From Tillus elongatus (taxonomy: Eukaryota > Arthropoda > Insecta > Coleoptera > Cleridae), in the NCBI GenBank assembly GCA_964006375.1, contig OZ023270.1, positions 51,757,120-51,821,119 of the forward strand: a DNA stretch of 64,000 bases, read 5' to 3'. The notes beneath the pieces are model-generated. The model had not been told where the DNA came from. It saw nothing but the letters and a program-made list of their open reading frames with translations, and ran no database searches. The position numbers were made by a program, and so were the translations under genes. Below, in pieces: positions 32,240 through 45,527 of this stretch. The stretch's first letter is position 1; each line of letters begins with the position of its first letter.

Positions 32240-32680
32240 GCTAAAGGAGCCATTTTAGACTATTAGATTTATTAATATAACAAATTATAAAATTGGAAAG
32301 GTGCAACGATAATGTTTATATCACGGCTCCTGTACCCCTGTGATTGACATGGCCGCCCTGATGAAACGTCATCGTTGCCAAGACAGCAGTGCGTTGGATT
32401 TTGTGCAGTGTTTAAAACACTATAAATGTTAGATTCTCTATTATATGTTACAAAATATTACAAAATTATTTATTTAGCTGGTTTTTAAGTTGTTGATGAT
32501 GTAGGTATATGTTTTACTTCTAAATAGGGGGGGCACCACTGTTGAAAGTAATTAATTGTATAAACATGCTGTTTTGTACTTTACACATTCAAATCATTAT
32601 TTTTATTATTGTTCTGTGATTAAATTATTGATGTATTTAATATACCTAATAAAGACCTTTTTTTGTTGTAATTTTGAAGT
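32240..32680 (+). other. Pur-alpha: Pur-alpha 3' UTR with proximal poly(A) signal
   Basis: Sequence directly after the TAG stop has no recognisable repeat. An AATAAA hexamer at 32648-32653 is followed by a T- and GT-rich stretch (32660-32680), the usual layout of a cleavage and polyadenylation site. Several further AATAAA hexamers lie in the repeat-poor AT-rich DNA as far as 39.4 kb, so longer 3' UTR isoforms are possible. Nothing in the sequence decides between them. Confidence 0.5.
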
Positions 32681-33290
32681 AAAACAGTTAAAATTTTAAA
32701 AGCAATTTAACTTTGCGAATAATGTTTATTTGGTTATGTTTTAGCATGATGTAAGAGATATATAATTCTACTTCTGTATTGTTCAAAAGCAATTTTAAAC
32801 ACTTACCCTGTGAAAAGTGATAATAATTGTTATCTTAATAGCAATTTTATTAATTTATAACATATATTTTTGGTTGAATTGCTTTTTTATAATTTAGGAT
32901 GTTTACGAGTGTATAAATTAGTTTTGTAATAATGTGACCAAATCTTTATGTATAACGTGTGTCCAGAAAAATTTCATTAAGTGATACATGAATGAAGTAA
33001 ACTTATTAGCCAGATAAACGTTCTAAAGTATTTTTGGTAGACAGAGTATTACTTTCTTTTTAAAAGAAAGTAGCTCTTCAAATTGAGCTTAAAAAGAAAC
33101 ATACAGAAAAGATTATTTGTGGACCAGCAACTAGTAGTCTTTAAAATTAGAACCGCTTGCTAATTTTAATTCTTAAAAGTTTCTCAAATTTGGAGTAATG
33201 TTTTTCTCAATACATCCGCTCTAGTGCTAAGCCTCTATATTGGAAATTTTTAGAAGCAAACTTCCTATTATCGGAAAAACTTTGAATCTG
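32681..33290. other. AT-rich sequence without recognised features
   Basis: I see no transposon motif or exon here. A short hairpin (TACTTTCTTT and its complement, 33051-33073) is the only structure noted. Confidence 0.5.
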
Positions 33291-33299
33291 TTACATTAT

Positions 33300-33545
33300 A
33301 CAGACTGTCAGGTGGAATATGTCAAATTTGGGAGTTTATCATACACACAAAAAACTCCAATATTGTTTCTACTTACAGCATCAGGAAATAATTCTCCACA
33401 CTTTATTCTTATCATAGTGCTCTTGTAATAAATGTTCAAAATACCGCTATTCGCTTCTAAACATTTTCGTCTACGAATGGCGCCAATTGCCATTCTGATC
33501 AGCTCGTGCTTCTCTTTAATACCAGCTGCAGCATTTCTAATATGT
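33300..33545 (-). pseudogene. Mariner-like transposase C-terminal fragment
   Basis: The minus strand reads LLEHIRNAAAGIKEKHELIR and MAIGAIRRRKCLEANSGIL, the RRKC-E-N-GG/HFE type C terminus of mariner-like transposases. It may belong with 34140-34315 as one interrupted copy. The intervening DNA contains a LINE 3' end and unidentified sequence. Confidence 0.58.
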
Positions 33546-33713
33546 TCAAGAAGTTATTATTCTAATACTGTCATAAAATAATGTTAAAATTCTCGTGCTT
33601 GTTATAGTCAAAAGATCAAATATTTAGTTGAGTAAAATTCGAATAGGTTGCTGCAGTAAAATAATGGTGTTAAAGACTAGCTGCAGGTAAATTGGTGGTT
33701 GGAAAATTTTCAA

Positions 33714-33957
33714 ATTGTAAGAGAGTTTTTTCCTCGGGGCTCGTCCGCAGCCTTGCCGCCCCGATAGCACTGCAACCTTTGGTTGATTGTGCATACCCTT
33801 AGTCTTACTCCACCCATTCTAAAAGCACTGCCTTGAACTAGTCTGCACAGCGATTGGTAGGGTGAAGTTTTACATTGCTCTGTCTCCGGTCTAGACTGAC
33901 TGTAGATCAGTTGTCTTTTGCGGTCCAGAGCTTTACACTCGCACAAGATGTGCTGGG
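33714..33957 (-). pseudogene. LINE 3' end with C-terminal zinc knuckle, copy 2
   Basis: The minus strand reads LCECKALDRKRQLIYSQSRP and SPYQSLCRLVQGSAF, followed by the same GC-rich 3' UTR as the copy at 18640-19000. It starts at the HILCEC part of the knuckle, so this copy is shorter still. Confidence 0.72.
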
Positions 33958-34139
33958 TAAATTAACAAGAAGTGACAAGAATTCAAGTAATGTTTGTTTG
34001 GCGTTTCTGTGTGTTTGGACCGTTAACATTTTAAATTGTGTTAAATACAATAACAATTAAAGCTTTTCAGTATGGCACGCCTAAAATTATTCCTAAATAA
34101 ATACTATACTATACTATAGTTCAACCCTAGTGTCGAATT

Positions 34140-34315
34140 TTACTTTATAAACCTCACTTTTGAACCTGCCCCATAAAGAATAGTCCAGTGCTGTTAGATC
34201 TGGAGATCTTAGAGGCCAATTAAAAGAACCACTGTGACCAATCCAATGCTCCGGAAACCTTTCACTTAAATGTTGTCCCACCCGTGAAAATTTTTTTCCA
34301 CGAACCTATAACTTT
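34140..34315 (-). pseudogene. Mariner-like transposase fragment, third catalytic-Asp region
   Basis: The minus strand reads LSERFPEHWIGHSGSFNWP, LRSPDLTALDYSLWGRFKSE and VYKVKFDTRV. These are the RWIG, WP-RSPDLTPLD and LWG-KS-VY signatures of DDE_3 transposases. Probably one copy with 33300-33545. Confidence 0.68.
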
Positions 34316-34319
34316 TAAA

Positions 34320-35220
34320 CAAATTCAAGTCAGATAACATGAGTTTTTTGCATTTTTGTACGTTATGTAGTACACCTCCAAAATTTGGCACATTTCTTCA
34401 GACTCATCCTGTATGTTTTCTACAGGGGCAGTTTGTATGTACAATCTCATTAAAGTAGTGTCAGTACCTACAAGGATTGCAACTTTTTATTTTATTTTAT
34501 AAAGATAACTGGATTTTTTTTATAACATTTAAATAAGAGAACCTGCGTAGGTATCCACAACGGCAGTAAATTTTTGACATTAAAATATTACAATTTCATT
34601 ACTTACCTTAGTCCAGTTGTTGATAATAAAAATGATAGTGTAGAAATTAAATTTTTAAAATCGACTAGTTTAAATAAGTTTTGGCAAAAGAATATAATTT
34701 TTTTTTGTGGTGGCAAAACACAGTGTGTTCCCATTTTTTTCTCTGGGCACACTTAAATAAGAAATTTAAAATTTTACCTAATATTTTATAGACAAAACCT
34801 ATCAAATAAAACTTTAGTTTCGATATTATTAGACATTCTACATTTTTTAATAATTTAACTTAACTTTTAACAAGATGCATTTAGTTCCCTAAGCTATTCT
34901 ATAAAAAAAAATGAACCAAAAAACATGAGAGTTGCTGGTATTTTGAGTTTATTTGTTGTTTTCAGCTGTATATAACAAACCACATGTTTCTATATTCAGG
35001 TGTCTATGTACTTGTTGGGTTATAGCTAACAATGCTTCAAAAAACACCCATGTGTTAACTGAACATTAATTATCAAAGTTTTTAATGCAGTTTGTAAGAT
35101 TAACTAGACAAATATAGCTTGTTATTGCTTAAATTGTTCTAAAAAACTTTAAAAGTGTCAAGTTGAATGCGCGTTATTAATGGGAAGCTTTGTATTTTAT
35201 AGATTGACTATAATTTTGGT
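34320..35220. other. AT-rich sequence without recognised features
   Basis: No coding frame, repeat or RNA gene was recognised. Confidence 0.5.
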
Positions 35221-35224
35221 TGTG

Positions 35225-35495
35225 CAGCCTTGGTGGCTCAGTGGAAAGAACTTTAGATTATTTTACTTTTTTGCAGTACATACTGTAAAGTCAACATTGT
35301 GTTTGAGCAAGCTCTGTCCCTTGATGAAGCATAAAGCCATCAGTCCCATTTGAACATGTGATGTTTGGCACGTTAATGAGCGATGCCCTCTAGAGAAAGA
35401 GATTTAAAAAGATTTCAAGATGTTGGTGGGAAACTGCTCCCTGGCATCAGTGATATGTCATAATTGTGAAAATAGGCAGGGTTAAAGAAACAAAA
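35225..35495 (+). mobile_element. tRNA-derived SINE, family A, copy 2
   Basis: It starts GCAGCCTTGGTGGCTCAGTG and shares the CAGTACATACTGTAAA body motif and the CAGGGTTAAAGAA end with the other copies. The stretch that should hold the B box is deleted, so this copy has lost its internal promoter. Confidence 0.72.
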
Positions 35496-35499
35496 TACA

Positions 35500-38400
35500 T
35501 AACATGCGAAGTATTTTTACTGTTAACTTCAATAGTTGCTACATTGAACATCTTAAAAGCAAATATCTCAAAAATTATCATCAGTCATAGCAAGATCAGA
35601 CTAGTACACTTCTTTTATTTAAAGTGAGAAAGCGACAATTGTATTAAAGATTAAACAATTCAACCATTTCAAAGCGAACCAGTGTAACATGCACAGATTC
35701 CTGTAGGAGCAAGAGAAAAACAAAAACTGTACTAACATGTATTTTTCTATGTAAAATTTTTTGCAAATTATATGAAAAAAGTTTAAATTCAACACCCTAT
35801 ATCCTTTTCAGTATCGGCAATTGGGCTAAAGTAAGTCTTTTGAAATCGTAATACTTTGATACAAATCTACTGCTGCTCTTTCCCATTAACCATGCGTGAC
35901 TGTGTGTGCGTGAGCGTGTGTATGCTTGTTCTGAGGACTCACTCTCACTCATAAAAAGAAGTTTTCTGGAAGTCTTACTATCACACGTTGGTGAGTGAAA
36001 TCACTTTTCTTTTTTGAATGCATAAGTGAATATTTGATATGTTAAAAACATTTGGTAAAAAGATGAACTTGTTTAGAATGTTTAAATAACTCACTTTGTC
36101 AGAAATTTTTTGGTTTTGTACATTATTGGGTATATAATGTACCTTGAGACTAAAAACAGAATTTATACTCTGTTATCATTAACTTTTTTTTAATTATTGA
36201 AACCTTTGGTTAATAATGTAATATAGATTACATTTATAGTTACAAGCATTTAATATGATGAATTTTGTTTTATGTTTCTGCATTATAAGTTAAATTATTG
36301 TCATATTGGTAGCTGATAATTATACTTATAGTTATAATTTACTTGAGTGAAGTGGCTGTTGTCTTTTTTTTCTGTTGATGTTTTATATGTTGTTATTAAT
36401 TTGTTAGTTGTTTTGTTTTTTACGAGTTTTTTGTCTGCACAAAAAACTAGCAAGAAATCACTAAAATGTATGCACTAGATGGGCTATATTAGTCCAGTAG
36501 TTAACACAATAAATGGAAAAACAAAGTAAGGGGATAACTTACTTGTTAAATCATGATAATGTATGCATGATACTCATTTCATTGTTATGTTTGTTACTCT
36601 TTAATTACTTAGAATGAACTACTTTTAATTATTTAATAGAAATTCAAAAGAAAGATTACAGGCGTTTACAAAATAAATCATTGTTTTTAAGGTAATATAG
36701 GGTTTGACTCTTTTAACAATAAATAGGTAGGTGGGCTATTTGCATACTTGAAAGGAGTATAATGCTGTAAGTGTATTTAGTGGCAACTTTGGATTCATGT
36801 ACCCTCAAGAATTTGAGACAAAATAATTGTAATGAAGCTTACATATTGTATAGGAATGAGAATAAGAAAGGTGCTGGTCGCTGTCATTGTTAGAAAGCTG
36901 TGATTTGTAATTTCTCCAGCAATTGTGGAGTACTTTCTATTTATTTTATTTTTTTATAGAATACTGTTAATAATTATATAGAATATCTTTATATCGTGGC
37001 CAATATAAATTTTTATTTGGGAATGCTGTGGTGCCCCAAGCGTGCGATATAGTGAGTGGTAAAAAATGAAATAAAAATTAGTAAAAAGCTCTTTCCACGG
37101 GTCATCTAGCTCAGCTAACATATAACATTCTTACAAAATATTGTGATTAGAACTTTTTTAAATTATTTTTTTATAATTTTGAAGTTTTGCATCAAAATTT
37201 TATATGTGAGATGAACTATTGTAGATGTAAATAATCTATTTTATTGTTTTTTATTTAATAAATATTATTATCCAGACATGTTTCTGCCTGTGTAATTTTT
37301 TGTAATTATTATTATTATTATCAATATTATTTGTAGATTCCTAGTCACTGTTTATTTTTTTATATAATATAAAATAATATATATGATGAAAGATTGGATG
37401 TTTACATTTATTTGTGATGCTGCTGTAGGTATACAAATGCGGATTTTTTGGATTTTGCTAATGTTAAGTTAGATTACGCAATAAGTACCTCGTTTGTTGT
37501 ATGTACGAAGTCTGCGATTTCCAATACAATTCGCAAATTTTCTGGCTTGCACAATGTGCTAACAGAAATACACAATGTGGTGTTTTTTAAGGCACTGACT
37601 TGTTACACATAAAAAATTACAAAAAAGTTTATTTCAACATAAAAATAATCATACATTTGTCATATTTGGCATAGATTGATTGCTAATTGTCCTTTGTGAT
37701 AATGTGCAGGTAATGACAGATCTCGTATTTTAGATAGTTTGATAATGTAACCATCCATTCTTTATCCTAATTTTCCCAGATTGTATTACAAACTCGAAAT
37801 AGCTTTTAGTGATAAACTATATATTAAGAAAATAAAAATGGATTAATGTTTCAAGAAAAGGTTTCTGTATGTAATGGAATTTTCAAGTTATAAAAATGCT
37901 GGACATTATAATGATTATTTCTGAGAATTCTTTTGAATGACTGCACCAGGTTATAGAATTATGTCGTTTATAACGATTATCTTTAAATGCATATATATGT
38001 TCTTATTTCTAAGAAAAACTCTTCGAAAGAATTCGAAGAATATTTTTTAGGCAAAACTTTCAAAAGTACGAAATAGCTGCCATCCAGTGTAAAGAAAATA
38101 ATTATATTGTTTTTATTATGCTGCATGTTTTATTTTTCTCTTACATGTTTATTCGTATTTTTCAAAGTTTTATATATGAATAAAATTATGAGAAATATTT
38201 ATAGATTGTGTAGAATTCTTATTATGTTTGTTTTTTACAAACATGATCAGAATATGGCTGTTTTTGTGTTTAGTTTTATCAATTACCCATTTTACAAAAG
38301 TTAACGTTTAAATTTAATGGAGTATATAGGTGCTATCTTGGACACTCATTTGATTGCTCAAGTTTAATTCTACTGTTGCTGTAGTTTTCTCATTAACTAA

Positions 38401-41400
38401 ATAACAGAAAAAAGACGATACACAAAATTAGGTTGAAAGAAACTTGGAAAGTCTATTTGTTTTTTGTAACACCTAAAAAACGTAGGCTATTTTTAGGACA
38501 GGTGAGACGTTATAAAGTTATTCATTAAATATATTGTGCCAGTCTCAGGGTGTTTAATTTTGATTGCATTAACAGAGAACAGCATGTTTGTATAAGCATT
38601 TTTTAAAATCTTCTCTCAGCAGTACTTAATTTATACCCTTAAGTGTAGTCATTCTAACAAAAGTCGGCCATCTGGTGGAAAGCTTTTTTTTCTTCTAGTG
38701 TTTAGTTTGCTCATGAAATTCTAGGTAGATAAAGTTTTCATGTTGCAAAAAAAAAACGACCTGTAGGTAAATTTAGGCACTTGAAAATGCAAAGCCGGTG
38801 GCGGGTCATGCGAATGATTGAAAAGCTAAAAATGTGCACAATTAAAAAATATTGCAATTTGATTGGTATTATAGTATAAAAAAAAACTTTTTATGATAAA
38901 AAATAGGGCATTCAAAAAGTCAGTGTTGTTCTTCCCAATTTAAATTCAAAAGAATATCATCCTCATTCTCTTCATCACTGGCAAGCGCCAATTGCAGAGT
39001 CAGTTCGAGCTGTTTAGTATAATCTAAAAATCATTTTTGAGCCGTATCACTTTTACACAAAAAAGTCTGACAAAATCACAACAAAAAAATTGTTAATTGA
39101 TACACTACGTTTGTGAATAATCTGAAAATAATTATTCAAATATATGTATGTAACTGCAAATAAAATATTGGCAAAGCAACTTACAAACAGTTTGTTCGTA
39201 GTATAATAGAATTATATTCTGTAAAGGAATCTACACCAAATCATCAAAGCAATATAGAAATGTTCTGCAGGGAAACATACAGTAATTTATGTGTGCTACT
39301 GGTTCGCAGCGATCTTTCAGAGTTTTGCATATTTAATTTTTGTTTGCCTACTTATATACCTCTATATTAGTATTTCTATTTCCTAATAGGTGTCGCTTTG
39401 TATCTTGAATAAAGTAATTTAAACCAGTTGAAATATACTACATTATGTTATTTCAAAGAGGCACTTTTGTGCACGGACCCACTGTGCAGGGTATATGAGA
39501 TAGCCGCGGGCGCTATAGTGCACAGACTCATTTAAGGGGTTAAAAAACACACTTATAGTATTTTAAAAACAAGAATATGGACATATTAAAAAGTTTTGGA
39601 TAGATAACTTTTGAGACGAGTTTCCTCCTACATATTTTGTTCTGCCTCGATTTTTTTAAATTCGTCTTCAAGGCCTCTCTATAACAAAAAACTAAGATAA
39701 GTGGGATAGTGTCAATGGTACAGTAAGCATAGATAGCCTATCAGCAGATGGGTATGGATTATATCTTCGTACTTCGACGATTCATTTTGTAATTAAAGTT
39801 GTGTTTGAATTATAAATTGAGATTTACTGTGGCTGTGGTAGGTTGAAAGTTGCAAAAAAATACTTTAAGTGAAACTACCCCACCTCCTCTCGGCACTGAT
39901 TATGATTCATAGTCACAGAGATCGGCTGACATCTAATGAAAAAATAACAATTCTGAGAAATGAGAACAGGTTAACTTTTTATTGGAGAACATTCTTATAG
40001 GGAAGTTGCTTCTGTCCTGTAAAAAGCTAAAATAAATAGTGTTACTAAAGTCTTGCATCATCCTATTTATAAATCAAAATTTTTGTTGTAATATTGAAGT
40101 TGAATGAAATAACTAATATTCATATCAAGAATATAAATTATTATTTGTGACTCATATATTGTCTTTGACTCTAGGGTGTAGAATATGAGCGTTCATATTT
40201 AAAAAAATGCAGAGGTACATGCTTTAAGTACTCGGGCTGTTAGTAGGATTAGTGATGAAACAGTATGGATGGAACAATATTTTTAATGCATTCTTAAACA
40301 GAAAATCAATTTGCTCTGGCTGGGACAAGAACCTAGATCAGAATGGGCATGTCAAAGTTGACAAGCTGACATTAGCCGGTTTGCAAACTGAGCCATGTCT
40401 AAAATTAATCTTTCCACAAACATACAGATTTTATTGAACTAATAGTGGATTATATACCGAGTGACTAAAGCGAGTCTCAAAAGCATGCAGGCAAGGTTTA
40501 TTCAGTGAGGGCAATAATCACCCAAGCAATAGACCCTTTAAACCCTTGATATGCATGCTATTTATGCACTTCTGATCTTACATTACAAAAATTGGAAGGA
40601 ACCAGTGTGTAAATATCTGTTAATTTAAAAATGTAACCTCAAATAGTATGTTTCCCTACAATAGTAAGGTAACTGTTAAAGTCAACCATAATTCTGTTGT
40701 TTGTAAACTACAATGTTCTGTGGTATTCCCAAAAAAAAAAAAAAAAGATTGCCAAGTGAATTCGATTTATTGCTTCTAATTCTGCAATAAATGATTGATT
40801 ACTCTATGATATAAAAATATAGTATGTAGGTAATCATGTTTCTTATGGATAAAAGTGACAGTTTATGCTCTAATTATAGATACAGATCTTAAACTATCCA
40901 AGACCTGACCCTTGTGTAATTAGTAACTGACAGTGAAATGTAGGCATAAATCTCACCCTTACGATGACCTAACTGAAAGGAAAACATTAGCATGTCTGTG
41001 CAATATTGAAAGACACAATAAAGAGTCCTGGCCATTGCCTGAACAATGACTTCACCTCGGATTTGACCTTACGGTGACATAACCTCAACTGAATTAAAGA
41101 TGAGGCAAGCGGAACCACTCGAAGAGAAATGTTATCTTCATAATGATACAATCAGAAGATACTATATCTAAATCAAGCTGGGGGAACAAAAACCATTGAA
41201 ACTATGTCAAAGCTTTGAAAAGCACTAAAGGTCATGAATATTAAATGAAATAATGGTTAGCTTAAGGCTGACAACACACCAATTCATATTGACAGATGTG
41301 ATCTGTCTAACCATCTCTCCAACTAGTTATGTTGGTAACAAATGATAAAAAGCAGAAATCGCCATAAAAATTAACTGAAGTTTGACGTCGATAAAAGGAA

Positions 41401-41490
41401 TACAAAAAAAGAAACTGAAGTTTAACAACAACTTGTAATAAAAGGAATTAAGAAGCGGACATAGAAAATATTTATCATGTTACAGTTTAA
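35500..41490. other. Long AT-rich stretch without recognised genes or transposons
   Basis: About 6 kb in which I recognise no coding exon, RNA gene or transposon. Open frames here (38107, 40252) are short and family-less. The low repeat content, compared with the rest of the window, leaves room for a long Pur-alpha 3' UTR or regulatory DNA in 35.5-39.4 kb. That is inference only. Confidence 0.4.
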
Positions 41491-41491
41491 T

Positions 41492-41668
41492 ACACCTCCG
41501 TGGTGTAGTGGAATGAGTGTTCAGTCTCTACATGAAGTGTCTGTGTTTGATTCCCGGTGGTGGCAGTTTCTGTCACTGTGTGTCCATTTGTCTTTTCTAT
41601 GTAACCTACCCCCGCACGAGCTGCTCAGCTTCTGGGCGGGAGGATGTCATTTATCTATTTTAAAAAAA
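41492..41668 (+). mobile_element. tRNA-derived SINE, family B
   Basis: The 5' part has an A box TGGTGTAGTGG (41501-41511) and B box GTTTGATTCCC (41545-41555) at tRNA spacing. CACCTCC near 41493 can pair with the GGTGGTGG segment near 41556-41563. The tRNA-unrelated body ends in a TTTTAAAAAAAT tail near 41657-41668. Head and body differ from family A. It is not called as a tRNA gene because there is a body and tail and no clean anticodon arm. Confidence 0.65.
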
Positions 41669-42147
41669 TGTTTTAAATAGTCTGGCACACATTTGGCCAT
41701 GTTATGGTAAATTTATGCACATCAAACTGATTTCTCTACATTTGTGCGTTTTATAATATATTGCTAACACAATTTTGTGATAAACATTTTCTCTTATTTA
41801 CAAAATGTTTTTGATTATTGCCATATTTTTGGTATGGTTTGTAACAAATGAGAAAATTATGTATAAAGCAGTTATCCTTTATTTACTGTTATTGAGTGAA
41901 TTTGGTTTCTCATAAAATGATAGAATGTAGATTTAATAGTCATAAAAAATATACAAGAGATTCACTGCCTCATTTTATAGTGTAAGAATCTAAATAATGT
42001 GTAAAATGAGTTCTTGATAAAATTGCTACATCCTAATAATAGATTAAGGTAATGTGTTCTTTAAACATTATTAAATAAATCATAGGTGTTTAATTGTAGG
42101 CTGTTGTTGTATCTATCTATAACATGACAGGTTTTCAAAAATGTTAG
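41669..42147. other. AT-rich sequence without recognised features
   Basis: Nothing identifiable was seen in this stretch between two SINEs. Confidence 0.5.
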
Positions 42148-42495
42148 CAGCCTTGGAGGCCCAGTGGTAAGAACGTGTGCCTCTAAAGCTAGGGGTCAGG
42201 AGTTCGATTACCAGTAGAAGCGTTTCACTTTTTCAGTACATACTGTAAAATTGACATCAACGGAGCTTGTAGTATTGTGTTTCATTATGTTAAACATCTG
42301 CGTGTTCCTTCCTTCAGGGGGGAAGCCATCAGTCTCGTGTATCATGTGGTGTTGGGCATGATAGAGATCCCTGCTCTCTCTACAGAACGTGAGGGATTCA
42401 GAAAAATTTCTAGGATGATAGTTGGTGAAACTACTCCATGGTGGTCAGTAAATATCCATCGTTGTGGATTTAAATTTATATTAATTGTTGGACGT
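42148..42495 (+). mobile_element. tRNA-derived SINE, family A, copy 3
   Basis: It starts CAGCCTTGGAGGCCCAGTGG and keeps a B box, GAGTTCGATTACC, at 42200-42212. The TTTTTCAGTACATACTGTAAA-type body and a CATCAGTCTCGTGTATCATG segment match copy 1. The 3' end is diffuse. Confidence 0.72.
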
Positions 42496-42889
42496 AACAA
42501 TATAACATGCTATAGTATAATTTCACCAATAATTCTTAGTGAATGTGGCATTGCCAGATTAAAATTTTAAATAATATCTAATTGATCATATTTTTTTCCG
42601 TAAGACACTGTCACAGACAAGGAAATTAAATTTCTTGAAAGTATTAATATACGAGTAAGTTAGTCAGCTAAAACTAAGTGGAAAACACTTGATTAATATA
42701 TATTTAAAAAATACATTATGCTGTTACTCTGTAATGAATAAATATAATTTGAAAGTTAAGTTCTCAAAGCAAGCAACTAAACTGTTACAACTTGATACTC
42801 TCATTAATGGGGTTTTTAATAGGGAACAGGTATGTTTTAAGTGAAATAAAACCATAGGGATTGTTTACATTTTGATTGTTTTCTTTACT

Positions 42890-43560
42890 TGAAAGCTTAG
42901 TCCTTGACATTAGGTATATATGTATTCGACATTCAAATGATGGCCTTGGCTTCATGAATACAACAGGTCCAAATGGCAGCTGTATCTCATTAATGACATG
43001 TCTTCACATCTCCAGCAGTTCATGGCTTGTTCACATACACCAATGATTTTACATAACCCTGTAAAGATCAATCAATTGGTGTTCACTCACTTGATTTTGA
43101 AGATCATGCCTGGTTGAATCTTGAGATCAAAAACATGCTGTATTTATGTTTCAATAAATCGACTGTTTCTCTGGTGATATGACATGTGGCATATCCTATT
43201 GAAACCAGATGTCAAAGAGATCAATTTCGGCTAGAGAAATTCCAGAATTATCTGCCTGTAACAATAACCGGTCCCAACTATGGCAGCACCTGCCGCATTC
43301 TCAAAGAAATAAAAAATACACAGCAGACGTTCACTCTTTATGAATGTAACAGTCGCTCATGAATTTCATGGAAGATTTTGACTTGCCCCAATCCAACAAT
43401 TTTGTTTGTTTATGCAATATCATAAAATGAGCTCCACCACGAGTTTATTTTCTGCAAAAAAAATTGTGGTCAACATGAAGTTGCTCTTTGGAGCTTCATG
43501 TCAATCAGCGAACTGTCCGTGCCGGGAATAGTTACTAACCCTTAAGTTCATGTGTCAGCT
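42890..43560 (-). pseudogene. Strongly decayed mariner-like transposase
   Basis: Pieces in different frames on the minus strand read FENAAGAAIVGTGYCYRQII, a HVIS/QRNSRFIE-type segment where QQDGATCHT is expected, and a LYRVM...NKP-like segment where LWGYVKS would be. The order matches the middle to C-terminal part of the mariner-like family in which a F-N-E-G...YRQML strand follows the VTVWC strand. Almost every motif is damaged, so this is an old fossil. Confidence 0.5.
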
Positions 43561-45523
43561 GAATTTTGTAAGGATGTAGACTCAAGTCTTTACACAAAAT
43601 TCGCCAAGTTGAAGTTTGAAAACGGCATGGAATTGATAACTTCGGCATTTCTCATACTTTTAGCTACTACTGCGATATACCTGGTGTTGTGTACGTTTCT
43701 GACTAGGGGTAGTGTCCTCTTTAGAACAGTTGTATTAATAATAAGTTTCTCTCAGCGAATAAAACGTTTGACTAAGCGAACTACTTTTTTTTTTCTTTTT
43801 AATAAAGTTCAATGTGTTGCTCTATTATGTAGCAACTCGTCTTGACAATATCAAATATTAACTCACTCAAAAATCGCACCCAAAGGTAAGCTAACATGGC
43901 TGCTCTTAGCTGTTCAGCCCCTAATGAAAAACTTTAGTATTGTTTTGAAACAGTTATTCGAAAGTAATAACGTTATTCAAGAATTAATACCAAATTTATG
44001 AAGGTAGTCTATTTAATGAACTTTTATTACAAGTAAAAATCCTAACAAATCCAGCTGGTTAAGCATAAACCTAACTTCTGTTAACCACTTTTATCATCAA
44101 AATTTTATTCATTAATCAAAGATTTATATGTAAAAAATCTTGGGGAGTATCGATAAAGTTAAAATAATTGGGAGCAAAGTGGATTTTGTACATGATTGAT
44201 AACTATTTCTAATTGCTGATAGCATATTAACTTTTGCTTTAAGGTATGTTTTAAAAATCTCTAGGTAGGTATATCAAAAATTATTTTTCAACAGTATTAT
44301 CACAAAATTTGCAAATTATAGTTTATATAATGAAGATCCAAGACACTTAGAGCCATAGAACAATGGTTAAAGCAAACAGGTTTAAGTGACTTGCATTTAG
44401 ATATTAAATCTTGGTGGCATTTATATGTTTGAACAGTATTGGAACTATACTCTATTTATAAATGTGAATCTAGAAGGCCATGGAAATGTTCATGCACCTT
44501 TAACTTTGTTTATTTGTTATATAAGCCATAGCAACTTTTCTTTATGGTAACTTGTTATGATAAACACAATCAGGTGGTTTAGGAAAAATAAAATCGCAGA
44601 CCAAACTGGGGGTTGTCATTACATATCCAAAAGTAACAACTACTAAGTCCATACAATCACCAAAAAAGATACTAGCTTTTGACATCCCGCTTCTAACCAG
44701 ACTTTCTTGTTCAAAATTTGTTTCTTAAATAGTTATTATTGAAGATACATGCCAGGGAAAATACAAACTAATTGTTACAGCATGTTTAAAATCAGGATTG
44801 TAGGAACCAATCGTTTAAGAAAGTTTTGTCTTGACTTAATGAATCTGTTATTATTTGGAGTCTTCAACAACAATCGTTAAAGTGATTTCTTCATCTGAAT
44901 ACAGTTGTATTTCGGCTCTACCTGATAAAGGTTCCTCTAAATCGCTGAAATCATCTGAATCTACAGAATCACAACTCGCATATATTATAAGGGTGGCATA
45001 CTGTCTATATCAGGTACGCCTATATAATTATGCCACTCGTTTTTTATTTCTTGTTCAGTATACTTAATGAAATTTTGTCACTTTTTCTTTCTAAACTGGT
45101 TTAGGACCTCTAAATAAATTACTTGAACCTTGCCAGCCAAATTGGCCATTCTTCAGTACTTATAAATAGTTTGGATTCAGAACAAAGGTCACAGAGAAAC
45201 CGGAACCAGATCAATAACACTCAAATGTCAAATTTTGAAAAAATAGTTTGCAACTAATAAAACAACACTAAATTCATGCAGTGCCGACTTAAAATTAACT
45301 TTTCATAGCAGCCTATAATGCACATTTGTTGTAATGAATAGAATATAACAATAAACAGTAATGTTTACCTATTGTTTAGAAATTTCAGGTATATCCTGTC
45401 TGAATTTATATTATGGGTCATGACTATTGCTACATGTGCTATGCCCATAACATTAGGTATAGAATAAATGTCCCTTGCAATATGTATGTTACATTAGATA
45501 TCAAATAAATAATACGTACAGGC
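43561..45523. other. Sequence without recognised features
   Basis: AT-rich DNA. The 97-codon frame at 43552-43845 and the 70-codon frame at 44855-45067 show no family resemblance or splice context. I see nothing else. Confidence 0.45.
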
Positions 45524-45527
45524 GTAA

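Noticed and set aside
35500..39420. Long Pur-alpha 3' UTR reaching the AATAAA near 39405
   Set aside because: Possible, but nothing in the sequence alone shows transcription this far; left as an inference in the gap entry.
41492..41565. Intact tRNA gene
   Set aside because: A and B boxes are present, but a clean anticodon arm is not evident and a SINE body with tail follows.
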